From contig NW_025336114.1 in NCBI RefSeq assembly GCF_004798865.1, positions 3,461,160-3,525,159 of the forward strand: a stretch of DNA of 64,000 nucleotides. The letters run 5' to 3'. The notes under the pieces were generated by a model, which worked only from the letters and a program-made list of their open reading frames with translations, was not told where the DNA came from and did no database searches. The DNA comes from Varanus komodoensis (taxonomy: Eukaryota > Chordata > Lepidosauria > Squamata > Varanidae). A program made the translations under genes and the position numbers. Positions 25,500 to 36,483 of this stretch are shown here, one piece after another; within the stretch, counting starts at the first letter, position 1, and every line of letters begins with the position of its first letter.

Positions 25500-26160
25500 C
25501 ACAGTTTTGGTAGAGCAAAGGTATGTATGTATGTATGTATTTAGGGCTTTTATAAACTGTTTAGCAACAGCTCTCAGAATGATGAACGATCTAAAACTGT
25601 CTAAAAACATAATAAGCGTAGAATATATCACAGGGCAATTAACTTCAGACCACAACATCAACCAACAATAACAATAGTAATGATAATAATACATAATACA
25701 GGGATAAAACCAAATCACAGAAAACCAATTACATAAAACCAGTATAGAATCCAATAACATTATTATCATTAACATTACAACAATATTTAACAAAATACCG
25801 GAAAAATAAAAAGTTTTTGACCCAGCACCAAAATTTATTATCTACCATAGCACACATCACCTGCCCCTCAAGCCTATCTTGATGCTGAACTAAGTACTTC
25901 AAGTAGGCAAAACTGAAAGAGACTAGCTCCTCCCTTTTCACTTCCTAAGGTTTTGGTTATACATGCCAGATTGGCCACTACATCTGCTACTAGATCACGA
26001 ATGAGAAAAGTCTTGTTCTGCACTTACCTGACATTTAAGTGCAGCACCAAGAAACCCAAGGCAAGCTGGCAACCATCAAATCTGTATGTGGAAGGAGGGC
26101 TGGAACATGACACAGCCAATAATTGTCTAGACTGTGTTCTCCCCACGCCCTCCTTGCGTG
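25500..26160 (-). mobile_element. L2-type LINE 3' end, decayed (tentative)
   Basis: Begins with a (GTAT)n stretch at about 25520-25542. The reverse strand reads like the 3' part of a squamate L2: the 'ggtgctgggtcaaaaacttt' block resembles the 'aaaggtcttcacctggcgcc' block of the L2 copy at 48534-48995. The right limit is uncertain. Confidence 0.5.
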
Positions 26161-27285
26161 CCATATCTCCCTCTGCCATCATAACATTTATATAGCTCCC
26201 AAAGATTCCCCTACTTGGCTCATATCATACCTCCCAAGTACATATCCCGGACCTGGGTGGGATCAAATCCCCTGCCCAGGGCCTAATTTGAAAGTCCTAT
26301 TGTTGGAGGAAACTGCATGATATCCCCAGGAGGTGGTTCACAGGGAAAGAGCCCATTGGCTCTGCCGCTTGAACATGTGCTGCAGACTCACACCTCCAGC
26401 AATGCTCGGTGCTCATTCTCAACTGACTCCACGCTCTCTCAAGGTCACAGCAAACATTCCAGCCACTCTTCTAGCATGCGGTTGATAGTTAACTTAAATT
26501 AGAAATTCCCAGCATAGCAGATAAAATTGCTTCAAAGTCGGCCCTTAACATTCACAGAGACAAGTTGAAGGCAGTGGAATGCCTCTTTGTCAGCATAGAT
26601 GAGGGAGGGGAGATTCCCAGATGAGGCTTCTGGGGACCTTAGGCTGATTGGGTGTTTTGGGTGGCCAAAACGCAAATGGTGGCAAAAATGCTATCTATTA
26701 CAAACCATCAAAACTAAGATGAGCTTTGTGTTAGGCTGGAGCTAAACAAGACTGACAGTTTTCTTTCTTCTCAGCATGAAGGTAAAAGTGAACAAGTTGC
26801 AGAGTTCCTTTATCTGCTGATTGGGATGGTGTCTAACATGCAGTTGCAAATTTGGAAACTGTAACTATTAAGGAGAAGAGGTCAAAGGATTAAGTTATGA
26901 GAACAGAGGGCATGCAAGAGGGTTGGTGGTCTTATGTCACATACACCAGTCTGTTTAAGGGCCTGACCAGACTATTAATTTGACATATTCCTCCTGTGCT
27001 TTCTTCAGGCAGGAATTATGTTTGCTTCTTTTTGCCAAAAGAAGTCCAGGATATTGGGCTATCTGGCGATAAGGTGCTCAAATCTGTGTGTTAGTTTTTC
27101 AGCTGCAGTTTTACTGATGACTTCAGGGACAAGAGAGAGAACTGTAGTGCAGAAAAAGTTGTTTTAGTTTGCTAAGGTCACAGTACAAGGCATGGACCTG
27201 TATGCTCAACTATGAGAAACAAGAGTCAGATAATGGAATGGAGCAATGCTTCCCCAGTTGGTTACTCCTGGTATTTCTCTTACAG
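26161..27285 (+). other. NDRG3 intron 3, unassigned
   Basis: No feature recognised other than ordinary intronic sequence leading into exon 4. Confidence 0.55.
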
Positions 27286-27406
27286 ATAAATCTTGTTTCA
27301 ATGCTTTCTTCAACTTCGATGACATGCAGGAGATCACCCAACACTTTGCTGTATGCCATGTTGATGCACCAGGACAACAAGAAGGGGCTCCCCCTTTCCC
27401 CTCTGG
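27286..27406 (+). CDS. NDRG3: NDRG3 coding exon 4 (residues 67-107)
   Basis: Encodes the [20 protein letters not shown] segment and the strongly conserved [13 protein letters not shown] stretch. Acceptor 'tctcttacag', donor 'tctgg|gtaagt'; phase 1 in, phase 2 out. Confidence 0.96.
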
Positions 27407-28147
27407 GTAAGTGCAGTAGTATCCCTCTAACCTGGGACTTCAGGATCTATTTCCATGGGAACAGCATTTACTATAGTTGTGGCAGTGTGTGGAACGGAAT
27501 ACCTTTGAAAAAAATAATTAATAGAAAGGCAAACTGAAAGCTGGAATTCCCATATTTGCCTTTTCATCGGTTTCCCTCAAGACGTATGAGAGATTGGGGT
27601 ACATATTGATACAGTGCCACAGATGACTGAATGTCATATCAGAAGAATTAACATTCATGACACAAGTTGGCCTTTTATGTTCTGTGTCTTTCAGTCAGTA
27701 GAAACTTCTGTGAATGTTTGACAGGGACCTATGCTTGATCACAGCAAAGGAAATAAGACATGGTGGCTTATTTCCCCCACTGCACATGTGGAGGGATTAG
27801 CATAATTCCATTCAGCAGAAAATGTTCGACTTGCTATCTTGTATGAATCTGGCCAGGGTAGCTTATAGCCAAGTCTGACCAGCCATTCAGAACCCATGGG
27901 GGTAGTAGAGTTTGTTAGCCCAGACAACAAGCCACCCTGGCCAGATTTTTCTGACACAACAATCCACTTCCAAGGGTAATCATACTGATCTTTCCAACAT
28001 ACAGGGTGGTTATCAAGACAGCATGGCATTTTAAGTGCCCTGTGATTGTGTAAACTGGGCCTATGTAGACTTGTAATAAAATCTTCAGATGTTGAGTTGT
28101 TCCTGCTACTGTGGCTTTTAGCTAGCATTTCCCTTTTATAATTTCAG
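27407..28147 (+). other. NDRG3 intron 4
   Basis: Unassigned intron sequence; a reverse ORF of 129 codons at 27739-28128 has no recognisable similarity. Confidence 0.55.
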
Positions 28148-28210
28148 ATATCAGTATCCTACTATTGATGAACTGGCTGAAATGCTTCCTGCTGTTCTTA
28201 CACACCTGAG
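28148..28210 (+). CDS. NDRG3: NDRG3 coding exon 5 (residues 107-128), GC donor
   Basis: Encodes YQYPTIDELAEMLPAVLTHL. The acceptor is 'ataatttcag'. The exon is followed by gcaagt at 28211-28216, a GC rather than GT donor with an otherwise strong consensus. Splicing there completes a serine codon with the first base of the next exon and keeps the frame. Confidence 0.95.
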
Positions 28211-28466
28211 GCAAGTATACAGGATGACACAGACTTTTCCTAATTTGGTTGCTGCAGGTGCTAAGTATCACCCTCTGGTTCTTGTCTAAGAGGAGAGGGG
28301 ACAACTGTGCTTATTCTGCATGAAGACAAATTGTTGTCTAGATAGTTAATGGTGTATTTGATCAGCTAGAAGAGGACCATTACAGAGGCTAATCAAAAGG
28401 ATAGTCCCTGAATATGGTATGGACATTGAAGAATGTTCTCCATTTGAAGGATGCTTTCTCTTCCAG
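28211..28466 (+). other. NDRG3: NDRG3 intron 5, GC-AG type
   Basis: A 256-nt intron starting gcaagt and ending ttccag. GC-AG introns make up roughly one percent of vertebrate introns. No GT donor nearby would give the conserved serine codon at the junction. Confidence 0.92.
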
Positions 28467-28527
28467 CCTGAAAACCATTATTGGTATTGGAGTTGGAGCT
28501 GGTGCTTATATCCTCAGCAGATTTGCA
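28467..28527 (+). CDS. NDRG3: NDRG3 coding exon 6 (residues 128-148)
   Basis: Encodes LKTIIGIGVGAGAYILSRFA, the nucleophile-elbow-like GIGVGAGAY motif of the NDRG family. The catalytic serine of true hydrolases is replaced here, as in all NDRGs. Gly138 and Ala139 fall in this exon. Acceptor 'ttccag', donor 'gca|gtaagt'. Confidence 0.96.
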
Positions 28528-28877
28528 GTAAGTAGTATTTGCCTTTGCTCATTTCCCTGTTTGAACAACTTAAATGTCTCCAAGTGTAGTAATAAGAAAT
28601 GTTGGCACGTATAATATAGTGAATAATTGTCACCCAGGAGAGCGTAAATAACCCAAGCCCTTGTAAGAAAGGAATTTTCTTTTTATAAAATTGCAAATTT
28701 TAATTTAACTATTGTTATTAAAAGTTGGTTCATGTTGGAGCAGTTAATTCAAGTTAATTGATAGTTCTTTAGGTTTCTGTTAACATTTGGGAATAATTCA
28801 GAAATCATTTTGTCATTAAAGCACAAATATTGGAGAATATGAAAGAGAGATTTTTTCCCCATGTCTTTGTTTTTAAG

Positions 28878-28964
28878 TTAAATCACCCTGATTTGGTCGA
28901 GGGCCTGGTGCTTATTAATGTTGACCCATGTGCAAAAGGCTGGATTGACTGGGCAGCATCCAAG
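28878..28964 (+). CDS. NDRG3: NDRG3 coding exon 7 (residues 149-177)
   Basis: Encodes [20 protein letters not shown] followed by GWIDWAASK, the most conserved block of the NDRG fold. Acceptor 'gtttttaag', donor 'aag|gtagga'; phase 0 at both ends. Confidence 0.96.
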
Positions 28965-29809
28965 GTAGGATGAGACTGACTATTCCATAATTGGGATGCT
29001 TATGCTAACATATATTGCAGTATCATTACATAACTGAGTATTGGTTGGATCTTCCTTTCCCTGTTCCACTTGCCCTCAAATAAATTCCAGAGAAAGAGAT
29101 AAAAACACAAAGGTGCACTAATCAGTATTGAATATCAACATGCACTTTGATTCCTTATATAGTTGTAGTATCCCCAGTCATAAAGCTGGCATAGAGCCAA
29201 ATGGCACACAGACATATGAACACTGCCAGCACATATTTACTAAAATGGTAAATACATGTGGATGGAACAGATAGTGAAAATTCAAGTGAAATAATGGGAT
29301 AGTCCTGAGCAAAAGGAAAAAAAAGATTTGTTTTCATATGCATTGTGGCATGCTATGTTTCCTAGGTGAGAAGAGCAGGAGGATGGAGTGCTTGTCTACA
29401 ATGTCTATGATTCAGCTAATAAAGACTAGTATGTTGACATTAGTGAGCTGTCCTGTAAAATACAAATTACATTGTAAGCCTATTAAACTTGCATGTATTG
29501 ATGTCTTGTTATAGAAAATCCTTTAAAGTTTGCCACCTTATGATACTGTTTAAAAATATATTTGGTAAAAACTTACCTAACTGCAAGGATAGATTTTGTT
29601 GCACCTTAAAACCAAATTTATTTTTTCCAGAGTTGCTATTCTGTGTCAGATATATATTCTGTGTCAGATATAAATTCTAGAGTTCAAACCTTTGCTGGAG
29701 TAGAATTCACTACTTGGCCCAAAAAACAGTCTTGTGTAATGTAACCTGTTCTGTGTTAGTATACAAATGTGTAGTGCTACTGCCTGAAATACCCAAATTG
29801 TCTTTTCAG
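28965..29809 (+). other. NDRG3 intron 7
   Basis: Unassigned. A short direct repeat 'ctgtgtcagatata' occurs twice near 29640-29670, within a possible decayed copy of the repeat noted at 2950-3125. Confidence 0.5.
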
Positions 29810-29866
29810 TTTTCTGGGTGGACAACAAACATTGTGGACATTGTTCTGGCTCACCACTTTGGTCAT
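29810..29866 (+). CDS. NDRG3: NDRG3 coding exon 8 (residues 178-196)
   Basis: Encodes FSGWTTNIVDIVLAHHFGH, corresponding to LSGLTTNVVDIILAHHFGQ in human NDRG3. Acceptor 'gtcttttcag', donor 'cat|gtaagt'; phase 0 at both ends. Confidence 0.95.
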
Positions 29867-29949
29867 GTAAGTTAATGGCAGGATCTAATATTGGAAATGC
29901 TTATTAATTCAGTTAACAGTGATGAACAGTAGTTCTCTATAAGAACAGT

Positions 29950-30700
29950 GGATACTTAATGGAGCTGTGGTGATGGTGGTATTAGGACAGACCCAAGCAG
30001 AATCCATCCTTCCAGTATTTGCAGACTTCCTCTTCTGCTGGGCCTGGTCTTGCAAAATGAGTGAAGTGAGAGGAAGTCCACAAATGGTTGCAGAATGAAG
30101 CCTGTGCAACTGGCAACCTTCTTCCACCTTTGGGCAGGTGGCACAGGAAATGGATGCTGCTTGTACAGTGTGCATGCAGGGCTCTTTTCCTGCTAAGACA
30201 TGCATGACCAGTCTTCCTCCATATTAGATGCAGCAGCCCAAACAGCAGCTACATGTCACATGGAAGAGGGACTCTGCTTGCGCAGCACATGGGGCTCAGT
30301 ACATACTTGATGAGTGCCCCACATATGCTGGGCATGCTTACCAGGAACTCATACTCAGAGTCACTGCAAAGCAGACTGAAGTCTGGGGAGCTGAATCTAG
30401 GGAATTCAGTGGATTCTCCCCCACAAATGTTATTTATTATTTGTTGTTTGTTTTTCGGTGCCAGGCTAAGACCTTTTTATTTAAAACTTATTTTAAGTGT
30501 TAATTTATGGTTTATTTGTAGGATTTTAAATTTTTTAAGCTGAGATGCACCGGGTTTTAATATTTTTATTGTATAATTTTGTTCTTGCTGTGAGCCACCC
30601 TGAGGCTTTGTTGCGATGGGGGCGGCGTAAAAATGTTTTAACTAACTAAATAAATAAATGGATTCCTCACATGTCCCTAGTTGACAGTTCTAGATTGAGA
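29950..30700 (+). repeat. Unnamed dispersed repeat, copy C, split by an L2 insertion
   Basis: Resembles 34085-34430 block by block: 'ggcaaccttctt', 'cttgcgcagcacatggggc', 'ctgggcatgctta', 'ctgggg-agctgaatc' and 'gtggattctccccc'. It is interrupted at about 30430 by an L2 3' end; the unit resumes at about 30659 with 'ggattcctcacatgtcccta'. The family is unknown to me. Confidence 0.6.
30430..30658 (+). mobile_element. L2-type LINE 3' end
   Basis: Short 5'-truncated copy. The coding end reads AKTFLFKTYFK, followed by 'gagatgcaccgggttttaat', 'gagccaccctgaggctttgt' and an (AAAT)n tail. It closely matches 52241-52475. Confidence 0.8.
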
Positions 30701-30728
30701 TTTATCATGGGGAATGCAGGAGATCAGT

Positions 30729-30960
30729 TTATTTATTTATTTATGGATTTATATCCTGCCTTTTTCGTACAAAGGGCTCAAGGCAGCTTACATCATTCTC
30801 CTCCTCCATCTTATCCCCACAACAAGAACCCTGTGAGGTAGGTTGGGCTGAGAGTCTGTGACTGGCCCAAAGTCACCCAGTTGGCTCCATGGCTGAGTGG
30901 GGACCAGAACCCAGATCGTCTGAGTCCCAGTCCCATGCTCTTAACAGTTTAGAGATCTGT
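30729..30960 (-). mobile_element. tRNA-derived SINE, reverse orientation
   Basis: Starts with a (TTTA)n tail, then 'ggatttatatcctgcctttt', 'aaggcagcttacatcattct', 'ccctgtgaggtaggttgggc', 'cccaaagtcacccagttggc', and the B-box end 'gtggggaccagaaccca'. This is the common squamate tRNA-type SINE, the same family as 44093-44332. Confidence 0.8.
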
Positions 30961-31113
30961 TAACACATCTATGTATGCTTTTACTGTAGTACACAAGTGT
31001 ATGTTGCTGCTTTGCTTAATACAATGTCTTCCTAGTATGTCTACTAAATAAATATATATATTTAAAAATAATATGATTAACAAGTATCTGAATAGAGTGT
31101 CAATCCTCACCAG

Positions 31114-31217
31114 GAAGAACTGCAAGCTAATCTGGAGCTGATCCAGACATACAGACTTCATATTGCACAGGACATCAATCAAGAAAACCTTCAGCTCTTT
31201 GTTACTTCCTATAACAG
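31114..31217 (+). CDS. NDRG3: NDRG3 coding exon 9 (residues 197-231)
   Basis: Encodes EELQANLELIQTYRLHIAQ and then DINQENLQLFVTSYN, the helical cap region of the fold. It includes the tyrosine equivalent to Tyr229. Acceptor 'cctcaccag', donor 'aacag|gtatgt'. Confidence 0.95.
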
Positions 31218-31635
31218 GTATGTGGCTGCTTCTGACCTTTTGCTTTTCTCATCTCTCAGCTTTCAAAGTATATAGTGCTACAACAGCAAATGACAAAGTC
31301 TCTTGGAAGAGTTTGATATTTTTCTTATGTCACAACATGCAGGTTAAATTGTAATTCTAGACAACCTTCTTCATACACAATATTTCAGGGGAATGGCCTT
31401 ACCAAAACCTCTTAATTTTGGCTCTGGTTTTTTTGTAATGTTGTTATAAGTTTCCCCTCAACAGAATCACTTGTGTTCATTACTTCATTGTTTTTCTTCT
31501 TCTGACGTATGAATGAAGCAAGCAATGAGCATTCAGATTTCTTGCTTGATGCAGAGAAGCTATCTGTCAAATCAAGAAGTCTGTGACGACCAGAGTGGGT
31601 GTAATGTGGGAGATTGATGATCAGATCTCCCAGCT

Positions 31636-32424
31636 TTTGTTGTTGTTGTTAGTCGCAAAGTCACATCCGACGCATCGCAACCCCACGGACAACATTTCTC
31701 AGGCCTTCCTGTCCTCCACCATCCCCCAGAGTCCACTCAAGCTCACACCAACTGCTTCAGTGACTCCATCTAACCACCTCATCCTCTGCTGTCCCCTTCC
31801 TCTTTTGCCATCTATTGTTCCCAGCATTAGGCTCTTCTCCAGAGAGTCCTTCCTTCTCATTTGGTGGTCAAAGTATTTGAGTTTCATCTTCAGTATCTGG
31901 CCTTCTAAAGAGCAGTCAGGGTTGATCTCCTCTAGAACTGACCGGTTTGATCGCCTTGCAGTTCAGGGGACTCGCAGGAGTCTCCTCCAGCACCTCAATT
32001 CAAAGGCCTCAATTCTTCGGCGCTCAGCCTTCCTTATGGTCCAGCTTTCACAGCCATACATTGCAACTGGGAAAACCATAGCCTTGACTATACGCACTTT
32101 TGTTGGCAGGGTGATGTCTCTGCTTTTTAGTATGCTGTCTAGATTTGCCATAGCTTTCCTCCCCAGGAGCAAGCATCTTTTAATTTCTTGGGTGCAGTTC
32201 CCATCTGCAGTGATTTTAGAGCCCAGGAAAATAAAATCTGTCACTACCTCCATTTCTTCCCCATCTATTTGCCAGGACTGGATGCCATGATCTTAGTTTT
32301 CTTAATTTTAAGTTTCAAGCCAACTTTAGTTCCTTTTCACTTTCTGCCATGAGAGTGGTATCATCTGCATATCTGAGGCTGGTGATATTTCTTCTGGCAA
32401 TCTTATTTCCAACTTGTGATTCCC
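31636..32424 (-). mobile_element. BovB LINE, 5'-truncated, reverse orientation
   Basis: Minus-strand copy covering RT through the 3' end. MEVVTDFIFLGSKITADGNC, MYGCESWTIRKAERRRIEAF and KYFDHQMRRKDSLEKSLM match the copy at 1139-1880. The left end is the 3' terminus with 'gttgttgttgttagtcgcaa', the reversed (CAA)n tail. The 5' truncation falls just upstream of the YADD block, near 'aatcttatttccaac'. It lies in NDRG3 intron 9. Confidence 0.95.
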
Positions 32425-32832
32425 CCTTAAAAACAGCTGATACAATTAATATATATCTTGAAAGAAACAAAGGAATTGCAGCTGCATCCAGTCACATATC
32501 TTTCACATAATGTGCTAAGCAGCAGAAATATGAACACTTGACTCCAAAAGGCAACCTTGCAGGTTCTGTGTGCTAATATTCAGCAAAATCCCATATTCTG
32601 ATACCCAGCATTCCTTTAATGAACTATTGACTCCCTTGATGTCAATAAATGTGATTAAATCTAATAATTTGTGATTTTTTTTCCTATTAAATAGTGTCCA
32701 TATTTAAACAGAAGCTAAATCATGTTGCAGTTTTGCTCCTCATATAATCTTTGTGCATGCTAATTCTACAAGACCTCTGTCCCAGCCACAAGCTTCCCAG
32801 TATTTGATGGTCGCTCTACCTTTGTCTTCTAG
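32425..32832 (+). other. NDRG3 intron 9 remainder
   Basis: Unassigned sequence between the reverse BovB and exon 10. Confidence 0.55.
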
Positions 32833-32898
32833 CCGTAGAGATCTGGACATTGAGAGGCCAGTCTTGGGTGTGACTGAAGACATAACAAAAACACTCAA
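32833..32898 (+). CDS. NDRG3: NDRG3 coding exon 10 (residues 231-253)
   Basis: Encodes RRDLDIERPVLGVTEDITKTL. The end of the exon is the least conserved part (human has GQNDNKSKTLK). Acceptor 'gtcttctag', donor 'ctcaa|gtaagt'. It keeps frame with both neighbours. Confidence 0.93.
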
Positions 32899-33149
32899 GT
32901 AAGTTGCTCTCAGTTACCTTTAAGCCCTTAATTGAAACTATGTAACATTCCTTTTTAAGTTTAGACACTGCTGTTTTTCTGCTCTCCTACTGCCATGCAT
33001 CTAAAGGAAGGATTCCTTTGAGGCCCATTTGAATCTGAATGTGGCTTATCCTGAAAAACTGCTTCTGTGGGAGGTGGGTGATTGCTGTCCAGAAGTGACT
33101 TGTGATCTTAAACATGCAGGAGTAGTTTTCTACAAGGGCAAAGAAGAGT

Positions 33150-33720
33150 ACATATTATCAAATTGATATGGGTGTGTGAGGAATCTCTCTGGGGTTGGGA
33201 ATCCTTTGGATCCCCAGGGCTTGGCTCCCTGACTCCGGTCTGTTTTGCAGAGGCCCAGACTCCAAGTTCCTGGCAAATACTGCATAAGCAGTACCTGCTC
33301 TCATGCCAGAGCAGCTGCTCAAGCAGCAGCAACTCCCTGTGCCAAAGAAGGCCAGACATGGGGTGCCCACCAGGAAAGCTACCCCCCACTGACCTGTAGT
33401 GATGCCCGCTTGCTTGCCAGTGCCGCCATTCAGATTGCAGTCAGGGGGCTGCTTTCTTAGAGGCAGCCTTGCGACTAAGCACCCCACGACTGCATTTCTT
33501 CAGCATGAGGAGCAGCAGCCAAGTGAGCAGGCAGTGCTACTAGTTAGGGGGCTGTTTTCCTGATGGGTGCCTCGTGACCACTGCACAAGCAGTATCTCTC
33601 TCCTGCACTAGCTGTGGCTTGCCTTCTGGGCTGCTGATGCTGATGCAGAAGACAGTTGCTGGTTGCACAACTGGGACTTGGCAAACATTCACAGACTACC
33701 TCTCAACTCTGTTCTCCTTG
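33150..33720 (-). repeat. Unnamed dispersed repeat, copy B (reverse)
   Basis: The reverse complement of 33165-33260 ('gaggaatctctctggggttg', 'ggatccccagggcttggctc') matches the end of the unit at 34085-34430 ('gattcctcatatatccca' side). Matching continues through the 'gcccagactccaagttcctg' and 'cacaagcagtatctctctcc' parts. This gives an inverted pair with copy A. Confidence 0.5.
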
Positions 33721-33949
33721 GGAGACCAGACTGAGCACAAGAGGAACCCTCTGAATGCTTGAAGGGGCAGATTCCAATAGGGTTTGAAATTTGAAAACAC
33801 TCCAGCATCAGAGATTGGGAACCTAGTAAGACTTGCAGCACTAACATGGATGCAAAGGCTGTCAAGGGCCGTTAGTCATGATAGAAATGTATTACCTCCA
33901 GTTGTTGAGAAACATGAACAGGAAGGAGCTATCATTACACTTAGATCCC

Positions 33950-34430
33950 ACCTGTGTGCTTCCCATATGCCAGGATTCACCCCATGGTCCAAAAACTGCA
34001 AAAGCCAGAAATCCACCTACTTATCAGTGTCCAGAGAAAAGGGTGGGGTAGTATTGGAATGACACTCAACAGAATTAATCCCTCTAGCATTCATGGACTT
34101 TCTCTCATGCTCTGCCTTGTCTTAGGAAGTGAACTGAGGCAAGAAGTTCGCAAATATTTGTGGAACAAAGGTTGTACCCCCAGCATCTGGCAACCTTCTT
34201 TTGTGTTGCTGCTGCATGTAGGATGAAGAGGGTCATTGCTTGCACAGCACATGGGGCGCCATTCCTGGCAAGCACCATATGATTGCTGGGTGTGCTTGCC
34301 CAGACCTTGGACTCAGGGCTATGACAAAGACGATCAGAGTCCAAGGAGCAGAGTCCTGGAAATCTGATGGATTCCCACCCCCAAAACAGATTCCTCATAT
34401 ATCCCAAGGATGTTTCTAGAGGAAGGATAT
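33950..34430 (+). repeat. Unnamed dispersed repeat, copy A (forward)
   Basis: Forward copy: 'cagcatctggcaaccttctt', 'gcttgcacagcacatggggc', 'tgggtgtgcttgcccaga', 'ggagcagagtcctggaaatc', 'gatggattcccacccccaaa', 'acagattcctcatatatccc'. See copies B and C. Confidence 0.55.
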
Positions 34431-34725
34431 ATAACCTTCAGGTTTCTAGGCCTGGACTTCTGGTGTATGTTGGGTCTTGTATCTTGTGACTGAACAAAAG
34501 CAAGGCTAGCAGACTGAAAACATGAGGCATAGCCCTCATTAAGATTAATGAGTGCTGTACAGGGCATCTTTATGGTGGAATGTACTCATGATTACAGTTT
34601 TGAGTTGTTGTATTGAAATGCAGTGCAGCCCTCATTTTAAAATGATGTTCTTCTAAAATAGTAAGGCAGGAGATGATGTCATTTTTGAGTATGCAAACTA
34701 CAGCTATTTCTTGTGGCGTTGATAG

Positions 34726-34777
34726 GTGCCCTGTCTTATTAGTGGTTGGGGACAGCTCACCTGCAGTTGAAACTGTG
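34726..34777 (+). CDS. NDRG3: NDRG3 coding exon 11 (residues 253-270)
   Basis: Encodes CPVLLVVGDSSPAVETV, matching the conserved LLVVGDNSPAVEAV strand. Acceptor 'gcgttgatag', donor 'gtg|gtaagt'. Confidence 0.95.
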
Positions 34778-35842
34778 GTAAGTGTGCCATACCACGTGTT
34801 CTGCTCTTTCTCATAACCATCTTCCTTGTCATTGTAAGACCAAAGTGGAATTATTCTATAAATTTCCCATGCCCTGTTGAAGTAGTATTCAAATGTGAGA
34901 CAGGTTTCATTCACGAATTATGATATGTGATAGACACAGACATTGTTTCCCTACTTGTACTTTAAAAATGCAAGTGAGAGTGGAGAGTTTACTAAGAGGG
35001 AGAGGACCTCAATCCTAAGTGGTCATGAGTATCTGGGCAGGTTTGAACATGTGTATTCTGCCATCTGCACACAGATTGGGATGGTTGTGGTAGGAAGATA
35101 CAGATCCTTTTGATGCTGTGAAGGCAGCAGACATATACTGTCTTTATGTCTTAACTGATTTTTACTTTTCTCAAAAATGCAAGTTGGCAAATTAGACTTT
35201 GTCACTTCTCTCTCAAGTTCTGTACTACTACTACTTGGCTCTGAAGTCTTTGCTTGCACTTTCAGTATCCTTGCTCTGTGCTTCCCAGACAGTTTCTTCC
35301 ATGTTTTGTTCTGTCACATTTGTGTCCTGTTATTTTCTGGAGCTCAGATAGAGTTACCCCATTTTATATTTCTGACAACTGCAAGGTAGGTTAGACCCCG
35401 ATTGTGACTTGCCCAGTGAGTTCCCCACCTGAAGGGGGGTTTGGATACCAGTCTTCAAGTCCAGCATTCTATCCACTACATGGATGTCAAAAAGATAGTG
35501 AGCCTTCTCTGGGTCTGCATATTGTGCATCCTTCATATGAATGTAATCTGGTATTCAGTATAGCAGTCACATCAATAATGTCATCCTGCTTTGTCATATA
35601 CTTAACTCTCAATCTTATCTATGTCGAACAAGAAACTTTATCCTTAAAGTCAGTGACTTATCTCTGCATTTTATTCAGGAAGCACCCCACTTCTGTTTTA
35701 TTTATTTCCATGTACTGCTGAGGTACACACTTCTGCACCCAGTCCCCACCCTCACTGAATCCTTGGTGGGGGCTATGAATTAAAGTCTGCATATTTAGAT
35801 ACATAGTTGAGAAAAAATGAAATATTTTCTTGTGCTTTGTAG
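34778..35842 (+). other. NDRG3 intron 11; one SINE fragment
   Basis: Unassigned except for a decayed reverse tRNA-type SINE near 35375-35500 ('gcaaggtaggttagaccccg', 'gacttgcccagtgagttccc'). Confidence 0.55.
35375..35500 (-). repeat. tRNA-derived SINE fragment
   Basis: Reversed SINE body motifs 'aaggtaggttaga' and 'gacttgcccagtgag', ending in 'agcattctatccactaca', the reversed A-box side. Confidence 0.6.
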
Positions 35843-35890
35843 GTTGAATGCAATTCACGGTTGGATCCAACAAATACAACACTCTTGAAG
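35843..35890 (+). CDS. NDRG3: NDRG3 coding exon 12 (residues 271-286)
   Basis: Encodes VECNSRLDPTNTTLLK. Acceptor 'gctttgtag', donor 'aag|gtaaac'; phase 0 at both ends. Confidence 0.95.
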
Positions 35891-36364
35891 GTAAACAACA
35901 GCTATGGCCAGCTGTGTTGTGAGCTTCCACTGTAGAGCTCTCTGTAGAGGTGTTTATGTCTGTATATCCCTCACTCTTCTCCTCTAGCATGAGAGAAGGG
36001 GACTGGAGCTGTGTGCTTCCATTTAAAAGAAAGTGCAGATTGACTCTGCACTAAACCATCGCTAGGAATAACTCTGTCGCAGACATGCTTCAAAAAACTT
36101 GTTCCACTTTAAAACAAGAAATGGAGTTAAACAAGCATTGTATGTATATATTACAATTTAGTATATCCAGTTTGCCTAGTCTCAGCATGTCAGGCACATT
36201 ATTTTGCTGAGAACAATACAATCTTAAAGTTATACATACTGGGAAATATAGGCCATGTTTCTGCACTAATCCATCAAATGATGAATTACAGTTTTTGGCT
36301 TGGTTCGTGGCTCTGCTTTTTAGCTGAATATGATTTAGACCAGTTCTGACTTCTTTCTTTGCAG
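35891..36364 (+). other. NDRG3 intron 12
   Basis: No feature recognised. Confidence 0.55.
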
Positions 36365-36400
36365 ATGGCAGACTGTGGAGGGCTGCCCCAAGTTGTTCAG
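36365..36400 (+). CDS. NDRG3: NDRG3 coding exon 13 (residues 287-298)
   Basis: A 36-nt microexon encoding MADCGGLPQVVQ. The proline of GGLPQ is the equivalent of human Pro294, reported as the oxygen-dependent prolyl-hydroxylation site that controls NDRG3 turnover. Acceptor 'tctttgcag', donor 'cag|gtgagc'. Confidence 0.95.
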
Positions 36401-36483
36401 GTGAGCTCTCATGTTGAGGATATCCTGGCTCTGGCTCACTTTATTTGCACTCGATTCTTAGTGGCTTTCTTTTTCTTTTTTAG

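Noticed and set aside
25344-25793. Reverse ORF of 149 codons rich in Leu and Tyr
   Set aside because: Low-complexity, A/T-rich translation overlapping a probable L2 3' end.
31583-32290. Forward ORF of 235 codons
   Set aside because: Antisense shadow of the reverse BovB copy.
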